Notes: generated by a model from the sequence alone, not told the origin. A stretch of 45,066 bases of DNA from Clostridia bacterium (GCA_017517665.1 JAFWYP010000039.1:1-45066), one strand, 5' to 3'. Positions 31,707 to 40,908 are shown, numbered from the stretch's first letter. A program made the numbers and translations.

Positions 31707-32753
31707 TTAATTTGTTTTAAGCTTTACTGTGAAAGTGCTTCCTTGACCCGGTGTGCTTTCAACGGTGATTTCTCCGCTGAGAATATCAATAACCCGTTTA
31801 ACAAGTGCAAGCCCGAGTCCGTTGCCTTTTTCGGAGTGAGATGTGTCACCCTGATAAAATTTATCAAATATGCGCTTCATCGTAGCTTCGTTCATTCCGC
31901 AGCCCGTATCGGAAACGCTGACGGTGACATTATTGACGCTCTTTTTCAGATTTACGCTTATTTTTCCTCCGTCAGGTGTGAATTTAAGTGCGTTTGAAAA
32001 GAGATTGTTCCATACTATGGTCAGCATTTCGGGGTCAGTATTAATATAAACATCATCTTCGATATCTGTTTCGATTTCAAGATTTTTATTATCCCATTCG
32101 CTTTCGAAGCCGATAAGACATTCACAAAGCATTTCACTAAGGTTGCATTTTTTCAGGTTGGGATAAAGCTTCTGCGCTTCAAGCTTGTTGAGCTTCAGAA
32201 TGTTGGTGATGAGTTCGGAAAGATGCTTGGTCACTCTGTTGATTGACTTTGCATATTCAAGCCGCTTTTTTTCCGGCAGATTCGGTTCTTCGAGCAATGC
32301 ACCGTAATTCTGCAGAACGGAAAGCGGAGTTTTGAGTTCGTGAGAAACATTGGCAACAAAATCGGTTCTCAATGTTTCGATACCCGAAAGCTCTTCCGCC
32401 ATCCGATTAAGGTCGGCAACAACCGTGTTGTATTCACCTATTCTTATAGACTGAAGGCGGGTTTTGAAATCGCCGTGGGTTAATTTTTCCGTGAATTCGT
32501 GAATTTTTTTAACGGGTCTCTGAACAAGAATTTTTCTTCTTATAAAATCGAAAACGGTAAAAATAAGCCCAAGAAACAAAGCGTTATAAAGTGTGAAAAT
32601 GGCGGCGAAATGTATGTTTTCTTTGGTGTAAACAATTCCTGTATCACGCTGAAGAATGTTAAGGAAAAGCATCAGACTGCAGGATATGACAAAACCTACA
32701 ACCGAAAAGAACAGAATAAACCTGTAAAAAGCAAACAGCACCTTTTTTATCAT
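31707..32753 (-). CDS. Sensor histidine kinase
   Basis: A 348-aa membrane kinase. Two membrane helices (about 8-32 and 48-70) enclose a short external loop of about 15 residues. HAMP-like sequence is at about 72-125. The H-box FVANVSHELKTPLS has its phospho-accepting His at 138, the N-box is NNLFSNALKF, G1 is DTGCGM and G2 GNGLGLALV. The very short sensing loop suggests membrane-embedded or envelope-stress sensing, as in antibiotic-responsive kinases. It overlaps the response regulator gene by 4 bases. As the last gene of the biosynthetic operon it probably senses the product, its membrane effect, or a condition calling for it. Confidence 0.93.
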   Translation of the reverse strand: MIKKVLFAFYRFILFFSVVGFVISCSLMLFLNILQRDTGIVYTKENIHFAAIFTLYNALFLGLIFTVFDFIRRKILVQRPVKKIHEFTEKLTHGDFKTRLQSIRIGEYNTVVADLNRMAEELSGIETLRTDFVANVSHELKTPLSVLQNYGALLEEPNLPEKKRLEYAKSINRVTKHLSELITNILKLNKLEAQKLYPNLKKCNLSEMLCECLIGFESEWDNKNLEIETDIEDDVYINTDPEMLTIVWNNLFSNALKFTPDGGKISVNLKKSVNNVTVSVSDTGCGMNEATMKRIFDKFYQGDTSHSEKGNGLGLALVKRVIDILSGEITVESTPGQGSTFTVKLKTN

Positions 32754-33421
32754 TTCAGCACCGCCTTATAGCCGAGACCGTGAACGGTTACAATTTCAAA
32801 TTCATTGCAGCAAGAAAATTTCTCGCGGAGCTTTGTCATATAAACATCAACCGTTCTTGTGCTTGAATTTGTGTCAACATCCCAGAATTCATTCATAAGC
32901 TGGGAACGTGTAAATGTTTTCTTCGGATAAGAAAGCATTTTGAAAATGATATCAAATTCACGAACAGTAAGCTGGATTTCTTCGTCGCCGTAATATGCTG
33001 TATGTTCCTCAGCATCAAGAACAAGATTGCCGATAACAACTTTCTTGCTTACGGCAATTTTTGCTCTGCGGAGCAAAGCACCGATTTTGAGATTAAGCTC
33101 GTCAAGATCAATGGGTTTAACCATATAATCATCAATGCCTATGCCGTAGCCCATCCGTTTTGACATAAAGTCATCCCTTGCGGTAACGAAAAGAATGGGT
33201 ATTTCCTTGTTTGTTTCACGAACTGCGGCAGCAAACTCAAAGCCGTCTGCACCGGGCATCATAATATCAGAAATAATGAGGTCAATCTGATTTTCATAAA
33301 GAACATCATAAGCTTCATTTGCGTTGAAGCATCCGAAAACCTCATGACCGTATTGAGAAAGATAGGCGGAAACAGCTCTGTTGAAATCCTGATTATCTTC
33401 AACTATAAGAATTTTTGCCAT
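32750..33421 (-). CDS. OmpR/PhoB-family response regulator
   Basis: A 223-aa two-domain regulator. The receiver domain (1-115) has the acidic pocket VEDN, the phospho-acceptor Asp52 in ISDIMMPG, the conserved Thr in FVTAR and the conserved Lys in MVKPID. The C-terminal winged HTH (about 128-223) has LTVREFDIIFKML and the recognition helix SSTRTVDVYMTKLREK, typical of OmpR/PhoB. It starts 24 bp after the lipase-like gene and overlaps the kinase gene by 4 bases. Likely targets include its own operon, but no direct repeat that would serve as its binding site was identified. Confidence 0.95.
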   Translation of the reverse strand: MAKILIVEDNQDFNRAVSAYLSQYGHEVFGCFNANEAYDVLYENQIDLIISDIMMPGADGFEFAAAVRETNKEIPILFVTARDDFMSKRMGYGIGIDDYMVKPIDLDELNLKIGALLRRAKIAVSKKVVIGNLVLDAEEHTAYYGDEEIQLTVREFDIIFKMLSYPKKTFTRSQLMNEFWDVDTNSSTRTVDVYMTKLREKFSCCNEFEIVTVHGLGYKAVLK

Positions 33422-33445
33422 AAAAGCACCTCCGTGATGATTATA

Positions 33446-34594
33446 TCATAAATTCGTTATTTCTGCATTCTTTTTTTCAATGTCGGAAAGAAGTAAAAGA
33501 TGGTTTTTATAAAAAGAATGTGTTTTCTCTTTGTCGGCGAAAAGTCCGATTGGTGTGCCGTGATCGCCTGTGCTTACGGGCATAACGTTCCACATTCCTG
33601 CTCTTATATCATATTTGTCAAAATCTTTGGACGGTTCGGTTGACGGATGCTTTGCCGATTCAACATCAACAAGACCGTCATTGCCGACAATCGGTTTGCC
33701 GCTCTTTTTGCAGTCGTGAAGCATAAGCGATGATGTTGCTTTCATAAGAATGAAAGCCGTGTTCAAAGGCTTATTTTTTACTTCATCAACCGCATTGAAC
33801 GGATATGAAAAATAAAAAACCGACGGTGAAATATGTATTTTTTCATTAAGCTCCTTTGAACCCTGAGCATACATATCATAGGCAATGCAATCGTCTGTAA
33901 TAAACAGTTTTTTCATTACTTCAACAAAAGATGCGTTGCTTTTATTATCGGGAGAATCCGTCAAGCCAAACTGCTCAAGGTGAAAATCCGCAAATTTATG
34001 CCCGACTGCTGTCCTGCCGAAAATACCTGCGTAATTGTAGGCGATAAATTTAAGAGGATTAATGAGTTTATATTTTTCGGCAGTTTCATAAGCCTTTGTG
34101 CCGTCAAGAGGTGAACATATAGCAGTAACAGAGCAGACAAAATCTTCTTTTCCTCCGAGAAACAGAGGAGAAACATCTTCACTTGCTTCAATTTCTTCGG
34201 GTGCACCGTTTGCGAGCAGATGAACAAGCATACGGCTTGAATTACCCCCGAAGCTGTGACCGATTAAATGAATCTTATTATCGGCACTCCAACCGTCAAA
34301 CAGCGGCTTGGCGTATGTTCGTCCGTAGCGTTTGTGACCGTGTTTTTTTGAATGAGCTTCGCCGTAGTCAACTCTTGTTCCCGTAAGCTGTGCATAAAGC
34401 TCGCAAGCCTGATCCCAGGCACTTGACATCGGGCCGACCGAAGCGGCATAGCATTCTGTTCCTTTGTTAGAAAGATATTCTGTGATGCTTCCGCTTGTTG
34501 CTCCCCAATAGGGTGCTTTCTTGTTTATGCCTTCGTTTTGTCCCCAGCCGAACATTCCGTGCACGAACACAATCGGATATGATAATTTTTTCAT
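33446..34594 (-). CDS. Lipase-like alpha/beta hydrolase
   Basis: This 382-aa protein resembles the staphylococcal/Geobacillus lipase family. It has the oxyanion-hole region PIVFVHGMFGWG (7-18), a SVGPMSSAWDQACELYAQL block followed by GTRVDYGEAH (about 53-81), and the nucleophile elbow GHSFGG (Ser114). The Asp is likely in VGNDGLVDVES and the His in STGDHG. Those Bacillota lipases are secreted. This one has no signal peptide, so it should act in the cytoplasm. A role as off-loading thioesterase or acyltransferase of the upstream ACP pathway is an attractive inference. It lies 14 bp after the upstream gene and 24 bp before the response regulator. Confidence 0.82.
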   Translation of the reverse strand: MKKLSYPIVFVHGMFGWGQNEGINKKAPYWGATSGSITEYLSNKGTECYAASVGPMSSAWDQACELYAQLTGTRVDYGEAHSKKHGHKRYGRTYAKPLFDGWSADNKIHLIGHSFGGNSSRMLVHLLANGAPEEIEASEDVSPLFLGGKEDFVCSVTAICSPLDGTKAYETAEKYKLINPLKFIAYNYAGIFGRTAVGHKFADFHLEQFGLTDSPDNKSNASFVEVMKKLFITDDCIAYDMYAQGSKELNEKIHISPSVFYFSYPFNAVDEVKNKPLNTAFILMKATSSLMLHDCKKSGKPIVGNDGLVDVESAKHPSTEPSKDFDKYDIRAGMWNVMPVSTGDHGTPIGLFADKEKTHSFYKNHLLLLSDIEKKNAEITNL

Positions 34595-34608
34595 TTTAAC
34601 ATCCCCAA

Positions 34609-35982
34609 TTACAGGAGTTTTAAGTTTTCTTCAATTCTGTCAAAGAAGTTTGCGAGCATTTTTCTGTCGCTCTCGTTGCCTCTTATGCAGGTCGTAAGCA
34701 TTAAATCTCCGTTATAAGAAAGCACATTGAGTGCGGCACACGGTTTTTCTTTTGCTCCGCCGCCAACCCATACCGATGTCGGAACAACACTGTCAAAAGC
34801 AAGTGATTCGGGTTTCATTGCACCAACGTTGCTGACCGAAAGATTTGCGTTTGTATATCCGAGGCTTGTTATAAGCTCTGCCTGGGCATAAATCATTGTT
34901 GAAAAGCCAAGATTCAGCAAAGGCTGACCGTGAAGCCCCATAAATTTATCTTTTTTCGATTCAGTTGTGCTTTTTGCAACAGCTTTCAGAGTATCTGCCA
35001 TTGTTTCGCCTTTGGATTCAACAATGCAGGGTATGAATGCTGTATGATTTGTATAGCCGATGTTTTCTGGATGTTTTATATATCTTCTCAAATCAACAGC
35101 GGAAGAAATGCCGACTTTTTCTGTTTCGTCACAACCCGAAACATCATAAAAAGCTCTGATATATGCAGCGGAAATGAGATCGTTTGCCGTTGCGCCGCAT
35201 TCTTTCGCTTTTAATCTTGCAGGCTCAAAAATATCTGCTCCGATTTTCTTGCGGACAAGCATTTTTCTGTCGGTTTCTCTTAATTTGGTGAAAGGCAGAG
35301 TGTGTTTATCTTTTGAAGAAACAGCGGCAAAAAGCTTTTTGGCTGTCTTTCTGTCCGCTTCGCTCATATCGTCATAAACACACTCGTATGCACGGGATTT
35401 GCCTGAATAAAAAACAGAAACCGTTCCGTTTTTCATATAACTTTCATAGCCCCTGAACATATCATTCAGAAAGCTTTTCAGACCGCCGCCGTCCATACAC
35501 ATATGATTGAAGATAAAACAAAGTCTGCATTTGCCTTCGCAGAAGAACAGACCGATTTTAATCTGAACATTGCTTGTGACGGGAATTCCCTGAAGCAGAA
35601 AATCGTCTGCAGAACGCTCTAAATTCATTGTTTCCCTTACCGAAAAAATATCGTCAATATGATAATCCGAAACTTTCCAGTAAGGATTTATATGATTGTC
35701 AATGAACTTTGAATGGAAAACGGGTGCGGATTCAATAAGGCATAGAAGAACTGTTTTCAACACTCTTATATTCGGAATAAAATCATATTCAATTTCAAAG
35801 CGTGCAATTCTGTCCATCCACCTGCGGCACATATAATTGACCTTGTCATATAACTCCGCAGGAAGTCTTTTTGGAATCGGCTTTTCGTTTTCGATTATAT
35901 CATTGATAATTTTTTCGTCGGAAAGCCCTCTTGAAGCAAGCTCGTTTGCTCTGTCAAGGGATTTTGTTTTCTCTGAAATCAT
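34609..35982 (-). CDS. Condensation/alcohol-acyltransferase-like protein
   Basis: A 457-aa protein of the CoA-dependent acyltransferase superfamily (NRPS condensation domains, BAHD, AATase). The active-site motif reads NHMCMDGGG (His160, Asp164), the HxxxDG core without the first His of HHxxxDG. A second landmark near 290-300 (ISSAVDLRRY) fits the DFGWG-side core of the fold, and NLSVSNVGAM (about 385) resembles the NxSNxG element of alcohol acyltransferases. It would transfer an acyl group to an amine or alcohol. The start ATG 35980-35982 is 2 bp after the GH3 stop, so translation is probably coupled. It is the second such protein in the operon and is only distantly similar to the one at 37901-39331. 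Confidence 0.75.
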   Translation of the reverse strand: MISEKTKSLDRANELASRGLSDEKIINDIIENEKPIPKRLPAELYDKVNYMCRRWMDRIARFEIEYDFIPNIRVLKTVLLCLIESAPVFHSKFIDNHINPYWKVSDYHIDDIFSVRETMNLERSADDFLLQGIPVTSNVQIKIGLFFCEGKCRLCFIFNHMCMDGGGLKSFLNDMFRGYESYMKNGTVSVFYSGKSRAYECVYDDMSEADRKTAKKLFAAVSSKDKHTLPFTKLRETDRKMLVRKKIGADIFEPARLKAKECGATANDLISAAYIRAFYDVSGCDETEKVGISSAVDLRRYIKHPENIGYTNHTAFIPCIVESKGETMADTLKAVAKSTTESKKDKFMGLHGQPLLNLGFSTMIYAQAELITSLGYTNANLSVSNVGAMKPESLAFDSVVPTSVWVGGGAKEKPCAALNVLSYNGDLMLTTCIRGNESDRKMLANFFDRIEENLKLL

Positions 35983-35984
35983 AA

Positions 35985-37682
35985 TTAATCCTCAATAATA
36001 TGTGAAAAGAAGAAATTCTTTCTTTCCTCATTATCAATAAGTTTTACAGGCTTGACCTGATTGAGATTTGCGCCTCTGTCTTTAAGCATCTGACGGTAAT
36101 CGTCATAAGTGCCGTGGCGCAGGAATTTAACCTCACAATGTCCGAGACTGCCGTTCTGAAATGCAGGCTTTGCAGACGGATTGTTTTCACAAAGCAAATC
36201 TTCAAACAGCTTTGCATATTCTTTCTCGAGGCTTTTATCGTGTTGTTTTGCTGTTTCAATAAACAAAACATAATGACCGGGCGAAGTGTTATGGTCAACA
36301 TAAATGCTGTAACCGACAAACAGTTCATTGAGTTTCTCCGACATACCGTTGACAATATAATCAAATGCCATCTGCGTCATTTTTTCTCCGCTGATGTTTG
36401 CAACCTGATTGAGTCTGTAGCAGAATGTTATCTTCGGCAGTTCGTTATAGAAGCCCGTAACACGGATAACATCTTCAATTCTGTATCTGTAAAATCCGCT
36501 TGTGTTTGTGAGAATTATCTCGTATTCCTTGCCCACTTCAAGTTCTTTGATTGTGAGCAGATTATCGTAATCATCAGAATCAACGGGTCGGAATTCATAA
36601 AATCCGTTGTGGGGAAGCATAACGTACTCAAATGAATCAAGCTCAAGAGGAACAGCCATCAATGCTTCGGAAGCGGCATAGCCGAGATAGTGAGCAGGGA
36701 TTTTTCCGAGATAACGCTGAAGCTTTTTCTGATAAATCGCAACCGCACCCGTACCCATACCGAACATCCAGCTGATATTCGGCCAGATTCTCGGAACTAT
36801 GGGAGAGCAGTCAAAACCTTTACGGAACTCCTTGCGGAGTTCTTCTGCACGCTTGGGGTCAGGCTTCAGCCTTTTTTCAAGCTTTGCGCGCATTTCGGGA
36901 GGACATTCAACAGAGGGATTTATGATTCCCTTTTCGATGTCATCGCAAAGCATCTCCCAGTTTTCTTCCATATAGAAGAACATTGATTCAAGGGTCGTTA
37001 TAAAAATTGTGGTAAGGTAGCTGATATCTTTTTTTATAAGTGCAAAACGCAGTTTAAGATAATGCGAATCCATCTTTGTGTCATCATCAACAAACTGCAA
37101 TTCCATAGGCGAGCTTGCAAAAATTGGCACAAAAGGTTTGAGATTCAGCAAAGGAACAGAAGAAATACAGCTTACACTTTTGCCGTTTTCAAGTTTTTCA
37201 CAACCGATTTCGGCTGTGTTGAGTCCTTTCTGCGGAGGCATTAATCTGCCTTGCTTTCTGAAATAATTAAATGCACTTCCGACGGGGGCACTGAATCCGA
37301 AGCACTGGCATACCCACTCCGATTTAGCGGACAGAGGAATGATTTTTGCCTTGCCCGTGCTGCCTGATGAAGCGGCAAAACGGCGGTAATAAGCGTTTGT
37401 GATAAGACCCTTTTCGCCATTCATCATCCGCTGAACGTAATCGGCATAGTTCTCGTAGGTCGTTAAAGGAACAATTTTTTGATAATCCTCAACCGAATGG
37501 ACATCTTTGAAATTGTTTGCTTTGCCGTAAACGGTTGACTTATTCTTCTTCATAAGAGAAAGCAACAGCTTTTCCTGCATTTTATTTGCTCTTTTGCTGT
37601 AAATTTTAAGCTTTGCAAGTTCGGCAAGTCCGAGCGATGCCGAAAAAAGAGTCGGTATCTGCTTTACTGTAAACTTAGCCAT
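35985..37682 (-). CDS. GH3-family adenylating amide synthetase
   Basis: The ORF is open from 37748, but GAGGAG followed by ATG 37680-37682 gives the convincing start (565 aa) with an 8-base overlap of the ACP gene. The protein has the GH3 layout known from plant acyl-amido synthetases: the ATP-binding AASSGSTGKAKIIPL, the YAASEALMAVPL motif, and NTSGFYRYRIEDVIRVTGFYNELPKITFCYR, close to the plant (Y/F)RYR.GD.. motif. GH3 enzymes adenylate a carboxylate and join it to an amino acid or amine. Bacterial GH3 proteins next to condensation domains and a carrier protein are poorly characterised. It is embedded in the operon and would make the amide bond in the product, as inference. Confidence 0.88.
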   Translation of the reverse strand: MAKFTVKQIPTLFSASLGLAELAKLKIYSKRANKMQEKLLLSLMKKNKSTVYGKANNFKDVHSVEDYQKIVPLTTYENYADYVQRMMNGEKGLITNAYYRRFAASSGSTGKAKIIPLSAKSEWVCQCFGFSAPVGSAFNYFRKQGRLMPPQKGLNTAEIGCEKLENGKSVSCISSVPLLNLKPFVPIFASSPMELQFVDDDTKMDSHYLKLRFALIKKDISYLTTIFITTLESMFFYMEENWEMLCDDIEKGIINPSVECPPEMRAKLEKRLKPDPKRAEELRKEFRKGFDCSPIVPRIWPNISWMFGMGTGAVAIYQKKLQRYLGKIPAHYLGYAASEALMAVPLELDSFEYVMLPHNGFYEFRPVDSDDYDNLLTIKELEVGKEYEIILTNTSGFYRYRIEDVIRVTGFYNELPKITFCYRLNQVANISGEKMTQMAFDYIVNGMSEKLNELFVGYSIYVDHNTSPGHYVLFIETAKQHDKSLEKEYAKLFEDLLCENNPSAKPAFQNGSLGHCEVKFLRHGTYDDYRQMLKDRGANLNQVKPVKLIDNEERKNFFFSHIIED

Positions 37683-37899
37683 TTTTATGCTCCTCAAGGT
37701 AATCGGCAAGTTTACCGATTGTATCGCAATCTCTGAAAACTTCGGCATTAAGCTTCACACCGAATTCGTCGAATATTTCTTCCGAAAGGCATACGAGGTC
37801 AAAGGATGACATTCCGAGACCGCTTTTGATGTCTGTATCAGCAGTTATTTCGTCATCGGGTTCAACATAGTTAAGAATAAGCTCGATTAATTTTTCCAT
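37675..37899 (-). CDS. Free-standing acyl/peptidyl carrier protein
   Basis: A 74-aa, strongly acidic, four-helix carrier protein. The phosphopantetheine attachment motif reads LGMSSFDLV with the modified Ser at 32. The usual DSL is here SSF. Helix II and III residues (CLSEEIFDEFGVKL ... CDTIGKLADYLEE) fit ACP/PCP. It needs a 4'-phosphopantetheinyl transferase encoded elsewhere. It starts 1 bp after the condensation-protein stop and overlaps the GH3 gene by 8 bases. It is the only carrier in the operon, so the AMP ligase at 39349 probably loads it and the condensation proteins take from it. Confidence 0.9.
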   Translation of the reverse strand: MEKLIELILNYVEPDDEITADTDIKSGLGMSSFDLVCLSEEIFDEFGVKLNAEVFRDCDTIGKLADYLEEHKNG

Positions 37900-37900
37900 T

Positions 37901-39331
37901 TTATTTCACCTTATCTTCTTTGATTTTTTTAAGAATTTCAGAAACTCTGACATCGGGATTTTCAATGCCCATAAGCAGAGTGTCGTGGATTTTATCGTAG
38001 AAATGATGAAGCTCGTCCACGGGATTGTTTACAACTCTGTATTCAAAATTGAAATCAAGACCGTTATCGTTTGCTCTGTGCATAACCGTAAGATAAAGAG
38101 GCTGAACGGATGAATCGTTGTTATACCAGAAGCCTCTGCTTGTCTTCTTCATTTCTTCGCCGTAATAGGGCATGGGAAAATGCGGATGATATGAGAAAGT
38201 TATGCATTCGTATGTATAGCGTGTACCTGTTTTCATGGCAAGATGTCTGAGAATAACAGCCTCCATCGGACTTATATTTGAATGAGCAAAAATATCGTTC
38301 TGTGCTTTTTCTATAACTCTTACCGCTTGCGTAAAAGTCATTTCGGGCTCAACAATGTTTCTCATTGAGTAGAAATGCATTCTTACACCGCCTGCTTTTT
38401 TATCAAGCAGGGTTGCACGGCGGTTGACCATTATTTTATATGAAATATCCTTTTCGTCATTATTGAATGATGAAAGCGCACTTCTCATACCCATCATCAG
38501 CACGCAGGGAACGGAAAGACCTCTTTCGGTACACATTTTTATCAGTTTTTCAGATGTTTCCGCATCAAGGCTGAATTTGATTGTTCTTGACTCGGGATTT
38601 GCGTCAAGCACCTCCGCTTTTCGAAGATTGGGCTTGTTTTTTTCGATTCTCTGCTGAAGAAGCCTGCTCGGACGCACATAGTCGGTATAAATCGGCTCGG
38701 GATAGTTTTTGATTGTACCCTTCCAGAATTCCTTATCCTTTTTATGCTGTTCGGATTTTGCATATTCAAGCTCTTTTTCGACCATATCTCTGTATCTTCT
38801 CATCGGATTGGGATAAGCCATTCCGTATTTTTTATGAAGATAGATTGAAAGCGCATCCGCAAGGAAAAGCTTTGATGAATAGCCGTCAAAAGCAAGGTGG
38901 TGAAGCTTCATATAAATGCCGTGATAATTATTTTCAAGATGAATTATTCTGATTTCGTTAACGGGCTTGTCCCACATATCAATAATTGAATGGGAACGGT
39001 TTTTGAGGAATTCGTGGGCATAATCCCATTTCATCTCAGTTAAATCTTCTTCAATAATTTCAATTTCGTGTTCGTGTGCAAGATATTGATAAACTTTATT
39101 GAAAGGCTTTTTGGTGAAACGCAGACGGATTGCGTCGCACCTGTCCATTGCTTCATATAGGGCTTCTTTCATAACCTCGGTATCAAATTCGCCCTGCCAG
39201 TAGTAACCCGTTACAATGTTGAGCACGGGGGCATCCGTGCTGTGATGCTCCGAAAGATAGAGCATAAGCGACTGTGCGGGGATAAGAGGATATGCGCTGA
39301 CTTTTTTGCCGTCTTTAAGCTTGATTTTCAT
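37901..39331 (-). CDS. Stand-alone NRPS-type condensation domain protein
   Basis: A 476-aa protein corresponding to one full condensation domain, with the catalytic core HHLAFDG (His144, His145, Asp149, Gly150) intact. An early PLIPAQSLMLYLSEHH (about 15-30) corresponds to the C1 motif (S.AQ.R.....). The remainder shows the two-lobe pattern, including YKIMVNRRATLLD in place of the usual V.NR...-type motif. No adenylation, thiolation or thioesterase domain is attached, so it must act in trans with the ACP encoded 1 bp downstream. It starts 17 bp after the AMP ligase stop and is co-transcribed with it. Confidence 0.88.
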   Translation of the reverse strand: MKIKLKDGKKVSAYPLIPAQSLMLYLSEHHSTDAPVLNIVTGYYWQGEFDTEVMKEALYEAMDRCDAIRLRFTKKPFNKVYQYLAHEHEIEIIEEDLTEMKWDYAHEFLKNRSHSIIDMWDKPVNEIRIIHLENNYHGIYMKLHHLAFDGYSSKLFLADALSIYLHKKYGMAYPNPMRRYRDMVEKELEYAKSEQHKKDKEFWKGTIKNYPEPIYTDYVRPSRLLQQRIEKNKPNLRKAEVLDANPESRTIKFSLDAETSEKLIKMCTERGLSVPCVLMMGMRSALSSFNNDEKDISYKIMVNRRATLLDKKAGGVRMHFYSMRNIVEPEMTFTQAVRVIEKAQNDIFAHSNISPMEAVILRHLAMKTGTRYTYECITFSYHPHFPMPYYGEEMKKTSRGFWYNNDSSVQPLYLTVMHRANDNGLDFNFEYRVVNNPVDELHHFYDKIHDTLLMGIENPDVRVSEILKKIKEDKVK

Positions 39332-39348
39332 AGTCTGCCCTCCGTATT

Positions 39349-40908
39349 TCAGAAGCTGACATTGCTTCTCTTGATTTTATTTGATGATGTTTTTGGAAAC
39401 GGTGTTTCTCTGATGCGAAGAGAAGTGATTTCTCTTTCAGGCTTTTCACCTGCATTTGCTTCCTTTATCTTTTCATTAAGATATGCTTCGATATCTTCAA
39501 TTCCCATCATAGCCGCAAATTCCGTGTCGGGGAAAACCTCGGCAACAATTCTGTCGTTTTCACCGCTTACAACGATTTCCCTGATAACTTTTTCATCGGC
39601 AAATTTTGCTTCAAGCTCTTCGGGTGAAACGTTTTCGCCGTTTGAAAGAATAATAAGGTTTTTAATTCTTCCTATAACATAAAGATGCTCGCCGTCATCG
39701 CTGAATCTGCCGAGGTCACCCGTTCTGAGGTAGCCGTCTTCGGTGAATGCCGCTGCGGTTTCCTCGGGCATTTTGTAATAACCCATCATAACCGACTTGC
39801 CCTTAACCTGAATTTCACCGTCAACAATTCTTGTGTCGAAGATACTTTTCATAAGCTTGCCGCAGGAGTATTTATGATTATTACCGTTATCTCCCGTTGT
39901 AATTTTGGGGCTTGTTTCAGTCATACCGTAACCCTGACGCAGAAGGATACCGTATTTTTCGTATTCATCAATAAGAGCGGGTGAAACGTGAGCACCGCCT
40001 ACCGCAACCCATTTAAGATTTTTGCCGAATACCTTTTCAGCGGCTTCTCTCGGAGTAAGGTCAGGGAATCTTTTATGAAGAATACCAACCTTTCTGATAA
40101 GTGTTTCGCAAATCATCGGTACCATTCGCATTGTTGTGGGCTGGAAAATCTGAAAGCTTTTACCGATATTGCTGATTTCGCCGTTAAGGCAAACCGTAAA
40201 GCCCTCAAGAAGAGATTTGAAATAGTCGCTTGTGAAGCAGAAAATATGATGCATGGGAAGAACAGAAAGAAGAACTTCGTCATTTTCGTGTTCAAACTCT
40301 GTATAGGTTATGTTTGCGATAAGGTTTGCCGACGAAAGCATAACGCCTTTTCTTTTGCCCGTTGTGCCTGATGTGTAAATAATTGTTGCACATTCTTCGG
40401 GATTGAGTTCAACTTCGGAAAGCGAAGCATATTCCGAATTGTCACCGTATTTTTCATAGATATCCGCAAACCAATCAGCATTGCCCATATTTACAAGAAC
40501 TTTCAGCTTACCGTATTTTTCGGCAATTGCCTTTGCGGTTTCCGAAAATTCATCCTCATAAAACAGAGCTTCGATATCGCCTGCTTCAAAAAGTTCAACA
40601 CCTTCTTCAACCGTAGTGTTCGGTGCAAACGGAACAAAAACATTTCCGCTTACAAGAGCACCCGTCATAGCGGTGATATATTCATAAGAGGTTTTCCCGA
40701 TAATTGCAATGTGCATTCTTTCAGGGCATACAGAACGGATATATCTGCATATTGCAAGGCTGTTTTCTTTAAGGTCAATAAAACTTTTTTCAATTATTTC
40801 GTCATCAACGAGATATTTTATGAAAGGCTTTTTGCCGTATGTTTCTGCGCTGTTGTCAATAAGATCTCTGACTGTATGGAATTTTGAATAATCGCTGACT
40901 TTACTCAT
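39349..40908 (-). CDS. AMP-binding ligase, first gene of the biosynthetic operon
   Basis: A 519-aa ANL-superfamily enzyme. The P-loop is IIYTSGTTGKRKGVML (about 175-190), the A5 motif RQGYGMTETSPKI (about 325), then YLRTGDLG (about 395), GRIKNLIILSNGENVSPEE (about 415) and the catalytic Lys near the end in FPKTSSNKIKR. It most resembles fatty-acyl AMP/CoA ligases. No specificity can be read directly. ATG 40906-40908 is preceded by AAAGGAGA at 6 nt. It heads the operon, and the region 40909-41079 upstream holds divergent promoters for it and for the 50-aa peptide. Most likely it activates the acyl starter and loads the carrier protein. Confidence 0.9.
   Translation of the reverse strand: MSKVSDYSKFHTVRDLIDNSAETYGKKPFIKYLVDDEIIEKSFIDLKENSLAICRYIRSVCPERMHIAIIGKTSYEYITAMTGALVSGNVFVPFAPNTTVEEGVELFEAGDIEALFYEDEFSETAKAIAEKYGKLKVLVNMGNADWFADIYEKYGDNSEYASLSEVELNPEECATIIYTSGTTGKRKGVMLSSANLIANITYTEFEHENDEVLLSVLPMHHIFCFTSDYFKSLLEGFTVCLNGEISNIGKSFQIFQPTTMRMVPMICETLIRKVGILHKRFPDLTPREAAEKVFGKNLKWVAVGGAHVSPALIDEYEKYGILLRQGYGMTETSPKITTGDNGNNHKYSCGKLMKSIFDTRIVDGEIQVKGKSVMMGYYKMPEETAAAFTEDGYLRTGDLGRFSDDGEHLYVIGRIKNLIILSNGENVSPEELEAKFADEKVIREIVVSGENDRIVAEVFPDTEFAAMMGIEDIEAYLNEKIKEANAGEKPEREITSLRIRETPFPKTSSNKIKRSNVSF

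Noticed and set aside
37683-37748. Longer GH3 start inside the ACP gene
   Set aside because: No ribosome-binding site; GAGGAG is correctly placed for ATG 37680-37682.
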